Shown: positions 8,035 through 17,543, counted from the stretch's first letter. The stretch is DNA of 64,000 bases from Paracoccus aminovorans (GCF_900005615.1 NZ_LN832559.1:464837-528836); one strand, 5' to 3'. Numbers and translations are program-made. The notes: generated from the letters alone by a model not told the origin.

Positions 8035-9084
8035 GGCACTGTTGCACAAATCCTGTCATGGATTCATCTGATGAAACCCGTACGGTAGCTGGTCTGCATG
8101 AGCCGACCCGCATCCCCGACATACAGAACCCGGAACTGGCCAGCCTACAATGAAGCGCTCAAGCGCCGGGGTTCGCTGACGATCTGGTTCGACCCCGAGA
8201 TGAGCTGGGATGCCGCGCCGACAGGCAGGCGTGGCCGCCAGCAGACCTACAGCGATGCCGCCATTCAGACGTGTCTTTCGATGAAGGTGCTCTTCGGCAT
8301 GGCGCTCAGGCAGACGACTGGTTTCGTCGAGAGCCTGCTGCAGTTGGTTGGTCTCGACTGGACGGTGCCTGACTTCAGCACCCTGTCCCGTCGCCAGAAG
8401 ACCCTGGCTGTGAACATACCGTATCGCGGGTCCAAGGGGCCGCTGCACCTGCTGATCGACAGCACTGGCATCAAGGTCGAGGGCGAAGGCGAGTGGCACG
8501 CCCGCAAGCATGGCGGCCCGAAACGGCGCGTCTGGCGCAAGATCCATCTGGGGATTGATGAGGAAACGCTGGAGGTTCGGGCGGTGGAGATCACAGGGAG
8601 CCACATCGGCGATGCGCCGGTGTTACCCGACCTGCTCAAACAGATCCCGGCGCACGAGCAGATCGGCCGCGTCACAGCAGACGGCGCCTACGACACCCGC
8701 AAATGCCACGATGCCATCGCTGACCGCGGCGCCGACGCTGTCATTCCGCCCCGCAAGAACGCCAAACCCTGGAAGACAGTCGCCGCCGGCGCGGGCGCAC
8801 GAAACGAGGCTCTGCGGGCATCGAAATACCTCGGTCGTGCCCTCTGGCGACGATGGAGTGGATACCACCCCCGAAGCCGCGTCGAGACGAAGATGCACTG
8901 TGTGAAACTGCTGGGTCAGCGCCTCATGGCACGGGACTTTGACCGACAGGTCGCCGAGCTTCAGGTCCGTATCGCTATTCTGAACCGTTACACCGCGCTT
9001 GGCACCCCCGTCACAGAGGCCGTGGGATAGATCTGTCCGGGGAAAGGGGAAATCCGGCCATCAACTCTTTGGTGCAACAGAGTC
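8035..9084 (+). mobile_element. Complete IS5-family (IS903-like) insertion sequence, about 1050 bp
   Basis: The left end reads GGCACTGTTGCACAAA and the right end, read inward, GACTCTGTTGCACCAAA; these are imperfect terminal inverted repeats sharing CTGTTGCAC. A single intact transposase fills the element, and a 9-bp direct repeat flanks it. Intact ends, intact gene and undiverged target repeats together suggest a fairly recent and possibly still mobile copy. It sits between the frameshifted secreted-protein gene and a stretch without recognisable genes, and does not visibly break a reading frame. Confidence 0.93.
8098..9030 (+). CDS. IS5-family transposase
   Basis: 310 residues, full length for the family. 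The DDE catalytic triad is intact: Asp121 in LLIDSTGIKV, Asp195 in VTADGAYDTRKCH and Glu263 in SRVETKMHCVKLLG. The N-terminal part (NWPAYNEALKRRGSLTIWFD) is characteristic of the IS903/ISPa-like branch. It catalyses cut-and-paste movement of the surrounding element, acting at the terminal repeats. The start at 8098 lies just inside the left end, as usual. Confidence 0.95.
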   Translation: MSRPASPTYRTRNWPAYNEALKRRGSLTIWFDPEMSWDAAPTGRRGRQQTYSDAAIQTCLSMKVLFGMALRQTTGFVESLLQLVGLDWTVPDFSTLSRRQKTLAVNIPYRGSKGPLHLLIDSTGIKVEGEGEWHARKHGGPKRRVWRKIHLGIDEETLEVRAVEITGSHIGDAPVLPDLLKQIPAHEQIGRVTADGAYDTRKCHDAIADRGADAVIPPRKNAKPWKTVAAGAGARNEALRASKYLGRALWRRWSGYHPRSRVETKMHCVKLLGQRLMARDFDRQVAELQVRIAILNRYTALGTPVTEAVG

Positions 9085-9093
9085 CTTCCTGAC
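9085..9093. repeat. Target-site duplication, right copy
   Basis: Second copy of CTTCCTGAC, directly after the right inverted repeat of the insertion element. The following 214 bases up to 9307 hold no gene I can recognise. Confidence 0.85.
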
Positions 9094-9307
9094 GGATGAT
9101 TTGACCAAGGGCGTCCTGCTCTGTTGACCTTCGACGCCTCGCAATCGCCAGCGGAAGCCCTGGGCCACATGACCGGGATCACCGCACGCCTTCCTTGTGA
9201 AGTATCGGTCGGGCCGGGACCGGACCCGGCGGCGCTATCCAGACAGGCCCGCCAGAGATCGCCGCTCAGGCTATGCCAGCGCCATCTCGCCCGTCGTCGC
9301 ATACTCA

Positions 9308-9529
9308 TCAATATCGCCACGTTCCGTAAACCCATATCCCCATCATCACCGTGGCCGCGCCCATCACCAGCACCCAGGGCTCGCCCGCGATCATGCTTAT
9401 CGCCAGCAGCACGCCCCACAGCGCCACGATCACCAGCCGCGCCTGCCGAGAATCCCGCGCCAGATGCCACAGCCACAGCGCCCCGCCGCAGGTCAGCGGC
9501 ACCAGGACCACGACCAGAGCCGTCTCCAT
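9308..9529 (-). CDS. Small two-helix membrane protein
   Basis: 73 residues, starting METALVVVLVPLTCGG. Two or three hydrophobic segments make up nearly the whole protein, with one charged hinge (HLARDSRQAR). The ATG at 9529 has GGAGGG six bases upstream, a strong ribosome site, which is the main reason to call it a gene; longer open reading upstream lacks one. No family recognised. It is divergent from the next small membrane protein gene at 9669. Confidence 0.55.
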   Translation of the reverse strand: METALVVVLVPLTCGGALWLWHLARDSRQARLVIVALWGVLLAISMIAGEPWVLVMGAATVMMGIWVYGTWRY

Positions 9530-9668
9530 CCATCCCTCCACAACCGGAACCTGAGCCCGCCGACGCGTGTGCACCTGCGCGCCTCTGCCAGATGACAGCG
9601 CCCTGCCGGCCCGATAATCTGCCGCCCGAATCCCTGTCAGAAATCTCCGCCAGCACCCAAGGGCCAGC

Positions 9669-10148
9669 ATGTCGAACCCCACCACGCTCACCGCCTATGC
9701 CACGGCCTTCATGGCCTCGATCAGCCTCTTTGGCCTTGTCGATGCCGGGCAGGCCGGCCAAGGCGGAACCGTCTCTGCGGCCATCACCCAGGCCTATCTG
9801 CTGCCGATCCTCGGCATCGCCTCGGCGACCTTCCTGGCGGTGACCATCATCGCGCTGGCTCGCGGCCATCTTGGCCCGCACCCCTGGACCCAGGAAAAGA
9901 CCGAGCGTGCGGTGCTGGAGCTTGGCATCGCCGCCGCCTGCTGGTTCGGGCTGCTGGCGCTGCTCAGCTATGTCCTGGCTCTGATGGCGCCGGGCTGGAT
10001 CAGCGGTGCCGGCCCCGCGCTCGCGCGGCATTGGCCCTGGTTCCTGGCCGCGCCCTGCCTGGCCTTCGGCATCCTCGGCCGGGGCAACAAGCCGGCCTGG
10101 CTGGCCGGCGCGGCGCTGTTCGTGACCCTGGGCCTGTTCACCGGCTGA
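9669..10148 (+). CDS. Four-helix membrane protein, unknown family
   Basis: 159 residues with about four hydrophobic segments (roughly residues 8-27, 42-66, 85-110 and 125-157). No cofactor motif or catalytic residue stands out. Its stop and the stop of the TM2 gene on the other strand are one base apart, so the two are convergent. It is one of three small membrane protein genes filling the gap between pheS and pheT. No function can be assigned. Confidence 0.65.
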   Translation: MSNPTTLTAYATAFMASISLFGLVDAGQAGQGGTVSAAITQAYLLPILGIASATFLAVTIIALARGHLGPHPWTQEKTERAVLELGIAAACWFGLLALLSYVLALMAPGWISGAGPALARHWPWFLAAPCLAFGILGRGNKPAWLAGAALFVTLGLFTG

Positions 10149-10149
10149 T

Positions 10150-10458
10150 CTACCAGCGCGAGCCGAGGCTGCGGCGCATCGCGTCCTTGTCCTCCTGGAT
10201 CATGCCGGGGATCAGGAACAGGTCGATCAGCGCCCACAGGCAGACCAGCCCGATCAGCGGCCAGCCGATCAGGATCGGCGCCGTCAGCCAGCCCAGGCCC
10301 CACAACCCCAGCATCAGCAATCCGCTGACCCAGCGCCCCAGATACATCCGGTGCGCGCCAAAGCCCCACAGCAGGATCGCCAGCAGATAGGCGACCAGCG
10401 GCGACTTGGCGTCATTCGCGACCCGTTGTTCGATCAGCATTTCCCGTTGCGTGTCCAT
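10150..10458 (-). CDS. TM2 domain-containing protein
   Basis: 102 residues. After a charged N-terminus it has KSPLVAYLLAILLWGFGAH, then RMYLGRWVSGLLML and a second hydrophobic hairpin, the layout of the TM2 domain (PF05154): two helices joined by a short loop with the GFGAHRMYLG pattern. These are membrane proteins of unknown function, widely found as single-gene units. The ATG at 10458 is divergent from pheT with 194 bases between, which contain no gene. Confidence 0.85.
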   Translation of the reverse strand: MDTQREMLIEQRVANDAKSPLVAYLLAILLWGFGAHRMYLGRWVSGLLMLGLWGLGWLTAPILIGWPLIGLVCLWALIDLFLIPGMIQEDKDAMRRSLGSRW

Positions 10459-10652
10459 CGGCCCTCATGCCCATGTTAATCCCATTCACATATAGGGCGG
10501 GCGCGGCGCGGAACAAGGCCGGTGCGCCCGGCGCAGCGCTATCGCCGGCAACGGCCGGAAAATCCGCGACGGCCGGCCGGGGGCGGTGCACGACCCTACC
10601 AATCCGCCGCGCCATGCGCTAAGGGACGCGCAAACGACCGGAGCCCGCGCCC

Positions 10653-13040
10653 ATGAAATTCACCCTCTCCTGGCTCAAGGAGCATCTCGACACCACCGCC
10701 TCGCTCGACGCGATCACCGAGGCGCTGACCGACCTGGGCCTCGAGGTCGAGGGCGTGACCGATCCGGCCAGCAAGCTGAAATCCTTCACCCTTGCCAAGG
10801 TGTTGGAAGCCGTCCAGCACCCCGACGCCGACCGGTTGCGGGTCTGCAAGGTGCTGACCGACGAGGGCGAGAAGCAGATCGTCTGCGGCGCCCCCAATGC
10901 CCGCGCCGGCATCACCGTGGTCCTGGCCAAGCCCGGCGATTATGTTCCCGGCATCGACACCACGCTGGGCGTCGGCAAGATCCGCGGCGTCGAGAGCCAT
11001 GGCATGATGGCCTCGGAACGCGAGCTGGAGCTTTCGGACGAACACAATGGCATCATCGAGCTTGCCTCGGGCGAGGTCGGCGAGAAATTCGTCGACTGGC
11101 TGGCCGCGAACCGTCCCGAGGCGGTCGATCCGGTCATCGAGATCAAGATCACCCCGAACCGCCCCGACGCCCTGGGCGTGCACGGCATTGCCCGCGACCT
11201 GGCCGCGCGCGGTCTTGGCACGCTGAAGCCCATCGCCGACGTCACCGTGCCGGGCATGTTCCCCAGCCCGATCAAGGTGGTGATTGATGCGCAAGTCGCT
11301 GAAAAGGCGCCGTTCTTCTCGGGTCGACTGATCCGGGGCGTCCGGAACGGCCCCTCGCCGGACTGGCTGCAAAAGCGCCTGACCGCCATCGGCTTGCGCC
11401 CGATCAACACGCTGGTCGACATCACCAATTTCTTCACCTTCGACCTGAACCGGCCGCTGCATGTCTTCGACGCCGCCAAGGTCAAGGGCGACCTGATCGT
11501 CCGCCCCTCGACCGAGGGCGAGGCGCTTTTGGCACTGGACGGCAAGACCTATGCCTTCGCGCCCGGCACCATGGTGATTGCCGACGAGCAAGGCCCTGAA
11601 AGCCTGGCCGGAATCATGGGCGGCGAGTTGTCGGGCTGCTCGGAGGAGACCACCGACGTCTTTCTGGAAAGCGCCTATTGGGACCCGATCGCCGTCGCCA
11701 CCACCGGCCGGGCGCTGAAGATCAACTCGGACGCCCGCTATCGCTTCGAGCGCGGCGCGGATCCGGCCTTCACGCAAAAAGGGCTGGAACTGGCGACGCG
11801 GATGATCCTCGACCTCTGCGGCGGCGAGGCCTCCGAGGTCGTCACCGCCGGCGCCATCCCCGATACGACCCGCAGCTATACCCTGGACCCCGCCCGGGTC
11901 ATCAGCCTGGTCGGCATGGAGATCCCCGAGGCGGAACAGCGCGCCACGCTGCAGGCGCTGGGCTTCCGGCTGGAGGGCAACGAGGCATTCGTGCCGTCCT
12001 GGCGCCCGGACGTGCAGGGCAGCGCCGACCTGGTCGAAGAGGTCGCCCGCGTTGCCAGCCTGACCAGGCTGCAAGGCCAGCCGCTGCCGCGCCCGCAGGC
12101 CGGCGTGCCGCAGCCGGTGCTGACGCCGCTGCAACGCAGGGAATCGGCGGCGCGGCGCATGGCGGCGAGCCTGGGCTATAACGAATGCGTCACCTACAGC
12201 TTCATCGACGCGCAGGCGGCGGCGCTGTTCGGCGGCGGCTCGGACGCGGTGCGGATCGAAAACCCGATCAGCAGCGAGATGACCCATATGCGCCCCGACC
12301 TGCTGCCCGGCCTGCTGGCGGCGGCGGCGCGCAACCAGGCGCGCGGCTTCATGGACCTGGCGCTGTTCGAATGCGGCCCGGTCTTCAGTGGCGGCGAGCC
12401 GGGCGAGCAGGACCTGCATCTTTCCGGCGTCCTGGTCGGCGCGACGGCGCCGCGCGACCCCTATGCCTCGCGCCGCAAGGTGGGCATCTATGACGCCAAG
12501 GCCGATGCCGAGGCGGTGCTGGCCACCATCGGCGCGCCGGCCAAGGCGCAGGTCAACCGCAAGCTGGATGGCTGGTGGCATCCCGGCCGCGCCGGCAATA
12601 TCGCGCTGGGCCCGAACACGCTGGCCACCTTCGGCGAGATCCACCCGCGCGTGTTGAAGCATTTCGGCATCAAGGGCACGGCGGTCGGCTTTACCGTCCG
12701 CATCGCTGCGGTGCCGCTGCCCAAGACCCGCACGCCCTCGCGCCCGGCGCTGGTGCTGTCGGACCTGCAGGCGGTCGAGCGCGATTTCGCCTTCGTTGTG
12801 GATGCGCAGGTCGAGGCCCTGACGCTGGTGAACGCGGCGGCGGGTGCGGACAAGGCGCTGATCGAGCGGGTTACCGTCTTCGACCAGTTCACCGGGCTGG
12901 AGGGCGGCAAGAAATCCGTCGCCATCACCGCCCGCCTGCAACCGAAGGACAAGACCTTGACGGATGCCGAGATCGAGGCGGTCTCGGCCAAGATCGTCGA
13001 GAAAGTCTCCAAGGCGACGGGCGGCGTGCTGCGGAGCTGA
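10653..13040 (+). CDS. pheT: Phenylalanyl-tRNA synthetase beta subunit
   Basis: 795 residues, full length. In order: MKFTLSWLKEHLDT at the start, an OB-fold tRNA-binding part (about 40-150, with VCGAPNARAG), the B3/B4 editing module that hydrolyses Tyr-tRNA-Phe, the B5 domain, the inactive class II core, and the anticodon-binding ferredoxin-like domain in the last 95 residues (SDLQAVERDFAFVVD). It partners with PheS encoded 3.5 kb upstream on the same strand. No ribosome site is obvious before the ATG, though all domains start where expected. Confidence 0.96.
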   Translation: MKFTLSWLKEHLDTTASLDAITEALTDLGLEVEGVTDPASKLKSFTLAKVLEAVQHPDADRLRVCKVLTDEGEKQIVCGAPNARAGITVVLAKPGDYVPGIDTTLGVGKIRGVESHGMMASERELELSDEHNGIIELASGEVGEKFVDWLAANRPEAVDPVIEIKITPNRPDALGVHGIARDLAARGLGTLKPIADVTVPGMFPSPIKVVIDAQVAEKAPFFSGRLIRGVRNGPSPDWLQKRLTAIGLRPINTLVDITNFFTFDLNRPLHVFDAAKVKGDLIVRPSTEGEALLALDGKTYAFAPGTMVIADEQGPESLAGIMGGELSGCSEETTDVFLESAYWDPIAVATTGRALKINSDARYRFERGADPAFTQKGLELATRMILDLCGGEASEVVTAGAIPDTTRSYTLDPARVISLVGMEIPEAEQRATLQALGFRLEGNEAFVPSWRPDVQGSADLVEEVARVASLTRLQGQPLPRPQAGVPQPVLTPLQRRESAARRMAASLGYNECVTYSFIDAQAAALFGGGSDAVRIENPISSEMTHMRPDLLPGLLAAAARNQARGFMDLALFECGPVFSGGEPGEQDLHLSGVLVGATAPRDPYASRRKVGIYDAKADAEAVLATIGAPAKAQVNRKLDGWWHPGRAGNIALGPNTLATFGEIHPRVLKHFGIKGTAVGFTVRIAAVPLPKTRTPSRPALVLSDLQAVERDFAFVVDAQVEALTLVNAAAGADKALIERVTVFDQFTGLEGGKKSVAITARLQPKDKTLTDAEIEAVSAKIVEKVSKATGGVLRS

Positions 13041-13401
13041 GGGCCAGGGCAGGGCGCGTTTGAGCGCAGCCTGCGGCGCCGGGCGTATGCGCCAGCCAGG
13101 CGGGCGTCGCACGCTTCGGCTTGCCGTTGCGCGTGGTGCGGGCAACGCCTTTCCAGCCATTGAAGCCTCCGATGCGGCGAGAAGCCTATGCCGTCGAGAT
13201 ACGATCGGTTGTGGCGGATGGCAGAGTGATGAATCCCGTCGCGAATAATGCGTTGCCCGGCGGGTTGACCCCGCCGGATTTGCCTTGATGGATACCGCGA
13301 AGCGGGCGGGACCGTCATGTCGCTGTCTCGGTCATAGACGAAGGTTCCTGCCGTCTCGACGTCGCGGATATCGACGGCTTGTCGCGGCATCGTGTCGCGG
13401 G
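13041..13401. other. 360-bp stretch between pheT and the EamA gene
   Basis: There is no clear gene. On the minus strand an ATG at 13405-13403 overlaps the EamA stop codon (ATGA) and opens a frame starting MTRDTMPRQAVDIRDVETAG, which has no recognised family and runs on antisense through pheT, so its true end is unclear. A hairpin CCGGCGGG-ttga-CCCCGCCGG near 13257-13276 interrupts the stretch. It may be the remains of a gene once cotranscribed with the EamA transporter. Confidence 0.4.
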
Positions 13402-14346
13402 TCATTCCACCGTCCCCTTGCGTTGGGCGGTTGCGGCCTGCCACAGCCGCCCGTCGATGGCCGCCGCCCCGGCACCGATCAGGGCCATGCCGGCGACATG
13501 GCGCGCCAGCAGGGTTTCTCCAAGGAAAAATGTTCCGAGCAAGATCGCGCTGACCGGGATCAGGAACGTCACCAGCAGCAGGTTGGTGGCCCCTGCGGTG
13601 GCGAGGATGCGGAAATACAGCGCATAGGCCAAGGCGGTCGAGATCGCGGCCACGCCGATCAGCGCGCCGATGGCGGCCGGGCTGGGGGGCGGCAGGGTCC
13701 AGGGTCGATCCAGGATGAGGACCAGCGGCAGCATGGTCAGGCTGGAGGCGATCACCTGCCCGGTCGCCGTACTCATCGGGCTGATCTTCATGGCCCGGAA
13801 CCTGCGGCCGAAAATGCCGGCGGCGGCATAGGACATCGCGGCGCCCAGGCACAGCAGCTGGGCAACCGAGCCGGCGTCCAGCTCCTGCAGCGCATCCGGC
13901 CCGATCATCGCCGCAACCCCGGCCAGGCCGGCCAGCACGCCGGCGAACTTGCCCCGCGTCAGCCGTTCGTCCCGGGTCAGCACATGCGCGAGAACGACCG
14001 TGAACAGCGGCGTCGTGGCGTTCAGGATCGAGGCCACGCCCGACGCAATGTGCTGCTGTCCCCAGACGATCAGCGAGAACGGGATGGCATTGTTCAAAAG
14101 CCCCATGCCGAAGAACGCGACCCAGACCCGCCGGTCGGGCGGCAATCGTTCGCCCCGCAGCCGCATGATCGCCAGCAGGAGGATGGCGGCCAGCACCACG
14201 CGGGACACGACCACGGTAAGGACGGGCAGCTCTCGCACGGCGACGGCATTGAAAAAGAACGATCCGCCCCAAACCGTGGCAAGGGCCAGGAGCATGGCCC
14301 ATTCCATCGGGGTCATGGGGCGACGGGATGGCGATGGTGACGACAT
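13402..14346 (-). CDS. EamA/DMT-superfamily transporter
   Basis: 314 residues with about ten transmembrane helices in two EamA repeats. The first repeat begins WAMLLALATVWGGSFFFN, a typical opening for metabolite exporters of the drug/metabolite superfamily; the second has IGVAAISTALAYALYF. I placed the start at the ATG at 14346, which has GGAGGG eight bases upstream. Substrates of this family range from amino acids to drugs and cannot be told from sequence. The stop overlaps a possible downstream start (see 13041-13401). Confidence 0.88.
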   Translation of the reverse strand: MSSPSPSRRPMTPMEWAMLLALATVWGGSFFFNAVAVRELPVLTVVVSRVVLAAILLLAIMRLRGERLPPDRRVWVAFFGMGLLNNAIPFSLIVWGQQHIASGVASILNATTPLFTVVLAHVLTRDERLTRGKFAGVLAGLAGVAAMIGPDALQELDAGSVAQLLCLGAAMSYAAAGIFGRRFRAMKISPMSTATGQVIASSLTMLPLVLILDRPWTLPPPSPAAIGALIGVAAISTALAYALYFRILATAGATNLLLVTFLIPVSAILLGTFFLGETLLARHVAGMALIGAGAAAIDGRLWQAATAQRKGTVE

Positions 14347-14507
14347 GGACAAGCCCTCCGGTCCCGCCCTCGGGGGCGGCTATTCGGAGGGGACGGTGTC
14401 AGGCCCGGGCAGGCCGCGCGATCCGTTTCTTGCCGTTGAACTGCCCGCGGACATCCCGGCCGTGCCGCGGGAACCGGTCCCGGCGCCTCGGCCGTAGCGC
14501 CTTCAGG

Positions 14508-15209
14508 TCACTCCGCGCCGACCTCGATGCCGCGTTGCACCGCCGGCCGGGCCAGGAAGCGGTCCAGATAGGCCTGGACATTGCCGAACCCGTCCATGCC
14601 CGTCTCTTTCTCGGCCTGGTAGTTCACGCGGATCGTGCGCAGCCACGGCCCCACCGCCATGTCGGCGATGGAATATTCGCCGGTGATCCAGTCGCGGCCC
14701 TGCAATTGCCGGTCGAGCACGCCCAGAAGCCGCCGCGCCTCGTTGTAATAGCGGGTGCGGGGACGGGGATCCTCGATCTCGCTGCCCTTGTAGCGGTGGA
14801 AATAGCCGACCTGGCCGAACATCGGCCCGACGCCGCCCATCTGCCACATCAGCCACTGGATCGTGTGATAGCGCGCATTGCCCGAGGCGGGCAGGAACTT
14901 CCCGGTCTTGTCGCCCAGATAGATCAGCATGGCGCCGGTCTCGAACAGGCCGATGGGTGCGCCGTCCGGCCCGTTTGGGTCGATCATCGCCGGGATCTTG
15001 TTGTTGGGGTTCAGCGACAGGAACTCGGGGGTCAGCTGGTCCTCGGGGTCGGTGATGCTGATGCGATGCGCGTCGTAGTCCAGCCCGCATTCTTCCAGCA
15101 TGACCGAGGTCTTGATGCCATTCGGCGTGTTCAGCGTGTAAAGCTGGATCACGTCGGGACGCCTGGGCGGCCAGCGGTGGGTGATGGGAAAGTCGGTCAA
15201 TGCGGTCAT
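14508..15209 (-). CDS. Glutathione S-transferase family protein, YghU/Ure2-like
   Basis: 233 residues. The N-terminal thioredoxin-like part carries YTLNTPNGIKTSVMLEE, and NPNNKIPAMIDPNG with the cis-Pro that contacts glutathione, then FETGAMLIYL, matching the GST_N fold of the YghU/YfcG branch. The C-terminal helical part contains ITGEYSIADMAVGPW, the usual N-capping box. YghU-type proteins have disulfide reductase activity on small thiols. The start at 15209 fits where homology begins. Divergent from mscL. Confidence 0.9.
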   Translation of the reverse strand: MTALTDFPITHRWPPRRPDVIQLYTLNTPNGIKTSVMLEECGLDYDAHRISITDPEDQLTPEFLSLNPNNKIPAMIDPNGPDGAPIGLFETGAMLIYLGDKTGKFLPASGNARYHTIQWLMWQMGGVGPMFGQVGYFHRYKGSEIEDPRPRTRYYNEARRLLGVLDRQLQGRDWITGEYSIADMAVGPWLRTIRVNYQAEKETGMDGFGNVQAYLDRFLARPAVQRGIEVGAE

Positions 15210-15303
15210 GATGGGGTCCCGTTCCGTTCCGTCTGGGCTGGATTCCGGCAGCGTGTTGTGAGCAAATTCGTCAACACGTGCGACAGGTTGAAAAGGTAAG
15301 CAC

Positions 15304-15741
15304 ATGATCAAGGAATTCAAGGAATTCATCGCCCGGGGCAATGTCGTCGACCTTGCCGTCGGTATCATCATCGGCGCGGCATTCACCGCCATCGTCAATT
15401 CGCTGGTCGCCGACCTGATCAACCCGATCATCGGGCTGCTCACCGGCGGCACCGACTTCAGCGGCCATTACATCGTGTTGAAGGGCAACGTCCCGGACGG
15501 CGCCAGCCTGGCGGCGGCGCGCGATTCCGGCGCGGCGGTCTTTGCCTATGGCGCGTTCCTGTCGGCGGTCATCAACTTCCTGATCATCGCCTGGGCGGTG
15601 TTCCTGCTGGTCAAGGGCGTGAACAAGCTGCAATCCGCCGCCATCCGCAAGAAAGAGGAAGAGGCCGCCGCGCCCTCCGGCCCGACGCAAGAGGAACTGC
15701 TGCTGCAGATCCGCGACGAACTGCGCGCGCAGCGCGGCTGA
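15304..15741 (+). CDS. mscL: Large-conductance mechanosensitive channel
   Basis: 145 residues. It begins [20 protein letters not shown], the amphipathic N-helix plus the start of the pore helix, continues [19 protein letters not shown], then has a periplasmic loop, a second membrane helix and a charged C-terminal bundle. MscL forms a pentamer that opens under membrane tension and lets solutes out during osmotic downshock. AAAGGT precedes the ATG. Convergent with the alanine dehydrogenase gene; a GC-rich hairpin lies between. Confidence 0.97.
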   Translation: MIKEFKEFIARGNVVDLAVGIIIGAAFTAIVNSLVADLINPIIGLLTGGTDFSGHYIVLKGNVPDGASLAAARDSGAAVFAYGAFLSAVINFLIIAWAVFLLVKGVNKLQSAAIRKKEEEAAAPSGPTQEELLLQIRDELRAQRG

Positions 15742-15748
15742 TGCTGCC

Positions 15749-15773
15749 GGCCGGCGCGTCCGCCGCGCCGGCC
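15749..15773. terminator. 10-bp perfect hairpin between convergent mscL and ald
   Basis: GGCCGGCGCG (15749-15758) pairs perfectly with CGCGCCGGCC (15764-15773). There is no T-run on either side, but its place between two stop codons suits a bidirectional transcript end or RNA-stabilising stem. Confidence 0.6.
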
Positions 15774-15779
15774 ATGCGC

Positions 15780-16895
15780 TCAGCCGATTAGCGCCTCGGG
15801 CGCCTGCCAGTCCAGCCCCTGCGCCGCCGCCACCGGGGCCGAGGCCAGCGCGCCCTCATGCGTGGCCAGCCCGGCGCGCAGATGCGCATCCTCGGACAGC
15901 GCGCGGCGCCAGCCCTTGTCCGCCAGAGCCAGCACGAAGGGCAGGGTGGCGTTCCCCAGCGCCCGGGTCGAGGTGCGGGCCACCGCCCCCGGCATGTTCG
16001 CCACGCAGTAATGCATGATGCCGTCGACCTCGAAGACCGGGTCCTGATGCGTGGTCGGATGCGAGGTCTCGAAACAGCCGCCCTGGTCGATGGCCACGTC
16101 CACCAGCACCGAGCCCGGCTTCATCAGCCGCAGCTGCGCCCGGGTGACCAGCTTGGGCGCGGCCGCCCCCGGCACCAGCACCGCGCCGATCACCATGTCG
16201 GCGCCGGGCAGCAGATCGGCGATCGCGGCCTGGGTCGCGTATTGCGTGGTCAGCCGGCCCATGAAGACGTCGTCGAGCTCGCTGAGCCGCGGCACCGACC
16301 GGTCCAGCACGGTCACGTTCGCGCCCATGCCGACCGCCACCCGCGCCGCTGCCGCCCCTACGACCCCGCCGCCGATCACCACGACATTGCCCGGCCGCAC
16401 CCCCGGCACGCCGCCCAGCAGCACGCCCGAGCCGCCATTGGCCTTTTGCAGCGTCCAGGCGCCGACCTGGGGCGCCAGCCGGCCGGCGACCTCGGACATC
16501 GGCGCCAGCAGCGGCAGGCCGCCCCGGCCATCGGTCACGGTTTCATAGGCGATGGCGGTGACGCCGCTCTCCAGCAATTCGCGGGTCTGGGCGGGGTCGG
16601 GGGCCAGATGCAGATAGGTGAACAGCACTTGCCCCCGGCGCAGCATGGCGCGTTCGCCGGCCTGCGGCTCCTTGACCTTTACGATCATGTCCGCCTCGGC
16701 AAAGATCGCCGCCGCATCGGGCAGGATGCGGGCGCCGGCAGCCCGGTAGTCCTGGTCCGGGAAGCCGGCGCCCAGACCGGCGCCGGCCTGCACCAGCACC
16801 TCGTGGCCATGGGCCGCCGCCTCCCGCACGGCTTCGGGCGTCAGGCCGACGCGGAACTCCTGCGGTTTGATTTCGGTCGGGCATCCGATCTTCAT
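15780..16895 (-). CDS. ald: Alanine dehydrogenase
   Basis: 371 residues. It opens [20 protein letters not shown], has the pyruvate/alanine-binding lysine in VKVKEPQ, the YLHLAPDP segment with the catalytic His, the NAD-binding [13 protein letters not shown], and [18 protein letters not shown]. It reversibly converts alanine and NAD to pyruvate, ammonia and NADH, and usually works as a hexamer. GGAGAG precedes the ATG at 16895. It is divergent from an Lrp-type regulator, an arrangement known for AldR-ald pairs, so control by that regulator in response to alanine is likely. Confidence 0.96.
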   Translation of the reverse strand: MKIGCPTEIKPQEFRVGLTPEAVREAAAHGHEVLVQAGAGLGAGFPDQDYRAAGARILPDAAAIFAEADMIVKVKEPQAGERAMLRRGQVLFTYLHLAPDPAQTRELLESGVTAIAYETVTDGRGGLPLLAPMSEVAGRLAPQVGAWTLQKANGGSGVLLGGVPGVRPGNVVVIGGGVVGAAAARVAVGMGANVTVLDRSVPRLSELDDVFMGRLTTQYATQAAIADLLPGADMVIGAVLVPGAAAPKLVTRAQLRLMKPGSVLVDVAIDQGGCFETSHPTTHQDPVFEVDGIMHYCVANMPGAVARTSTRALGNATLPFVLALADKGWRRALSEDAHLRAGLATHEGALASAPVAAAQGLDWQAPEALIG

Positions 16896-17026
16896 GGGGC
16901 TCTCCTCTCTCCTGACGGGATCGTGACACGGGCGTGGGGGGAATTCCCGCTTAAACTGCGCGCGGAATCCGGTTAGATCCGAAGAATTCGCCCGAAAGGG
17001 CGCCCGGGACGCGGGGATGTTCACCG

Positions 17027-17488
17027 ATGATCGAGCTTGACGCGACGGACCGCCGCATCCTGACCGTGCTGCAGCGCGACGGCCGCATGACCAATGCCGA
17101 CCTGGCGGCCGAGGTCGGCCTCTCGGCCAGCGCCTGCCACCGCCGGGTCCAGAGGCTGGAAGAGGCGGGGGTGATTCGCGGCTATGTCGCCCTGCTCGAC
17201 GCCCGCAAGCTGGAGCGGCCGACCACGGTCTTCGTCGAGATCACGCTTTCCGGCCAGGCGGACGAGCTGCTGGAAGCCTTCGAGCGCGAGGTGCGCAAGA
17301 TCCCCGACGTTCTGGAATGCCACCTGATGGCGGGTTCGGCCGACTACCTGCTGAAGGTGGTGGCGCATGACACCGACGATTTCGCCCGCATCCATCGCCA
17401 GTCCCTGGCCAAGCTGCCGGGGGTGCAGCAGATGCATTCCTCGTTCTCGCTGCGCACGGTGGCACAGACCACGGCGCTGCCGGTCTGA
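17027..17488 (+). CDS. Lrp/AsnC-family transcriptional regulator, AldR-like
   Basis: 153 residues. The N-terminal helix-turn-helix reads DRRILTVLQRDGRMTNADLA, then VGLSASACHRRVQRLEE; the C-terminal half is the RAM domain that binds an amino acid effector and mediates oligomerisation (GSADYLLKVVAHD). It sits back to back with ald, 131 bases apart, so it most likely activates or represses ald. The target is inferred from position; I did not identify a clear operator. A strong bidirectional terminator follows at 17493. Confidence 0.92.
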   Translation: MIELDATDRRILTVLQRDGRMTNADLAAEVGLSASACHRRVQRLEEAGVIRGYVALLDARKLERPTTVFVEITLSGQADELLEAFEREVRKIPDVLECHLMAGSADYLLKVVAHDTDDFARIHRQSLAKLPGVQQMHSSFSLRTVAQTTALPV

Positions 17489-17492
17489 CATG

Positions 17493-17519
17493 AAAAACCC
17501 CCGCAAAAGCGGGGGTTTT
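17493..17519. terminator. Bidirectional intrinsic terminator between lrp and rpsU
   Basis: AACCCCCGC and GCGGGGGTT form a perfect stem (outer limits 17493-17519) with an AAAA loop, flanked by an A-run on the left and a T-run on the right. It can serve the Lrp gene on the plus strand and rpsU on the minus strand. Confidence 0.92.
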
Positions 17520-17543
17520 CCTGAAACGAACGTGTCGCTCGTC

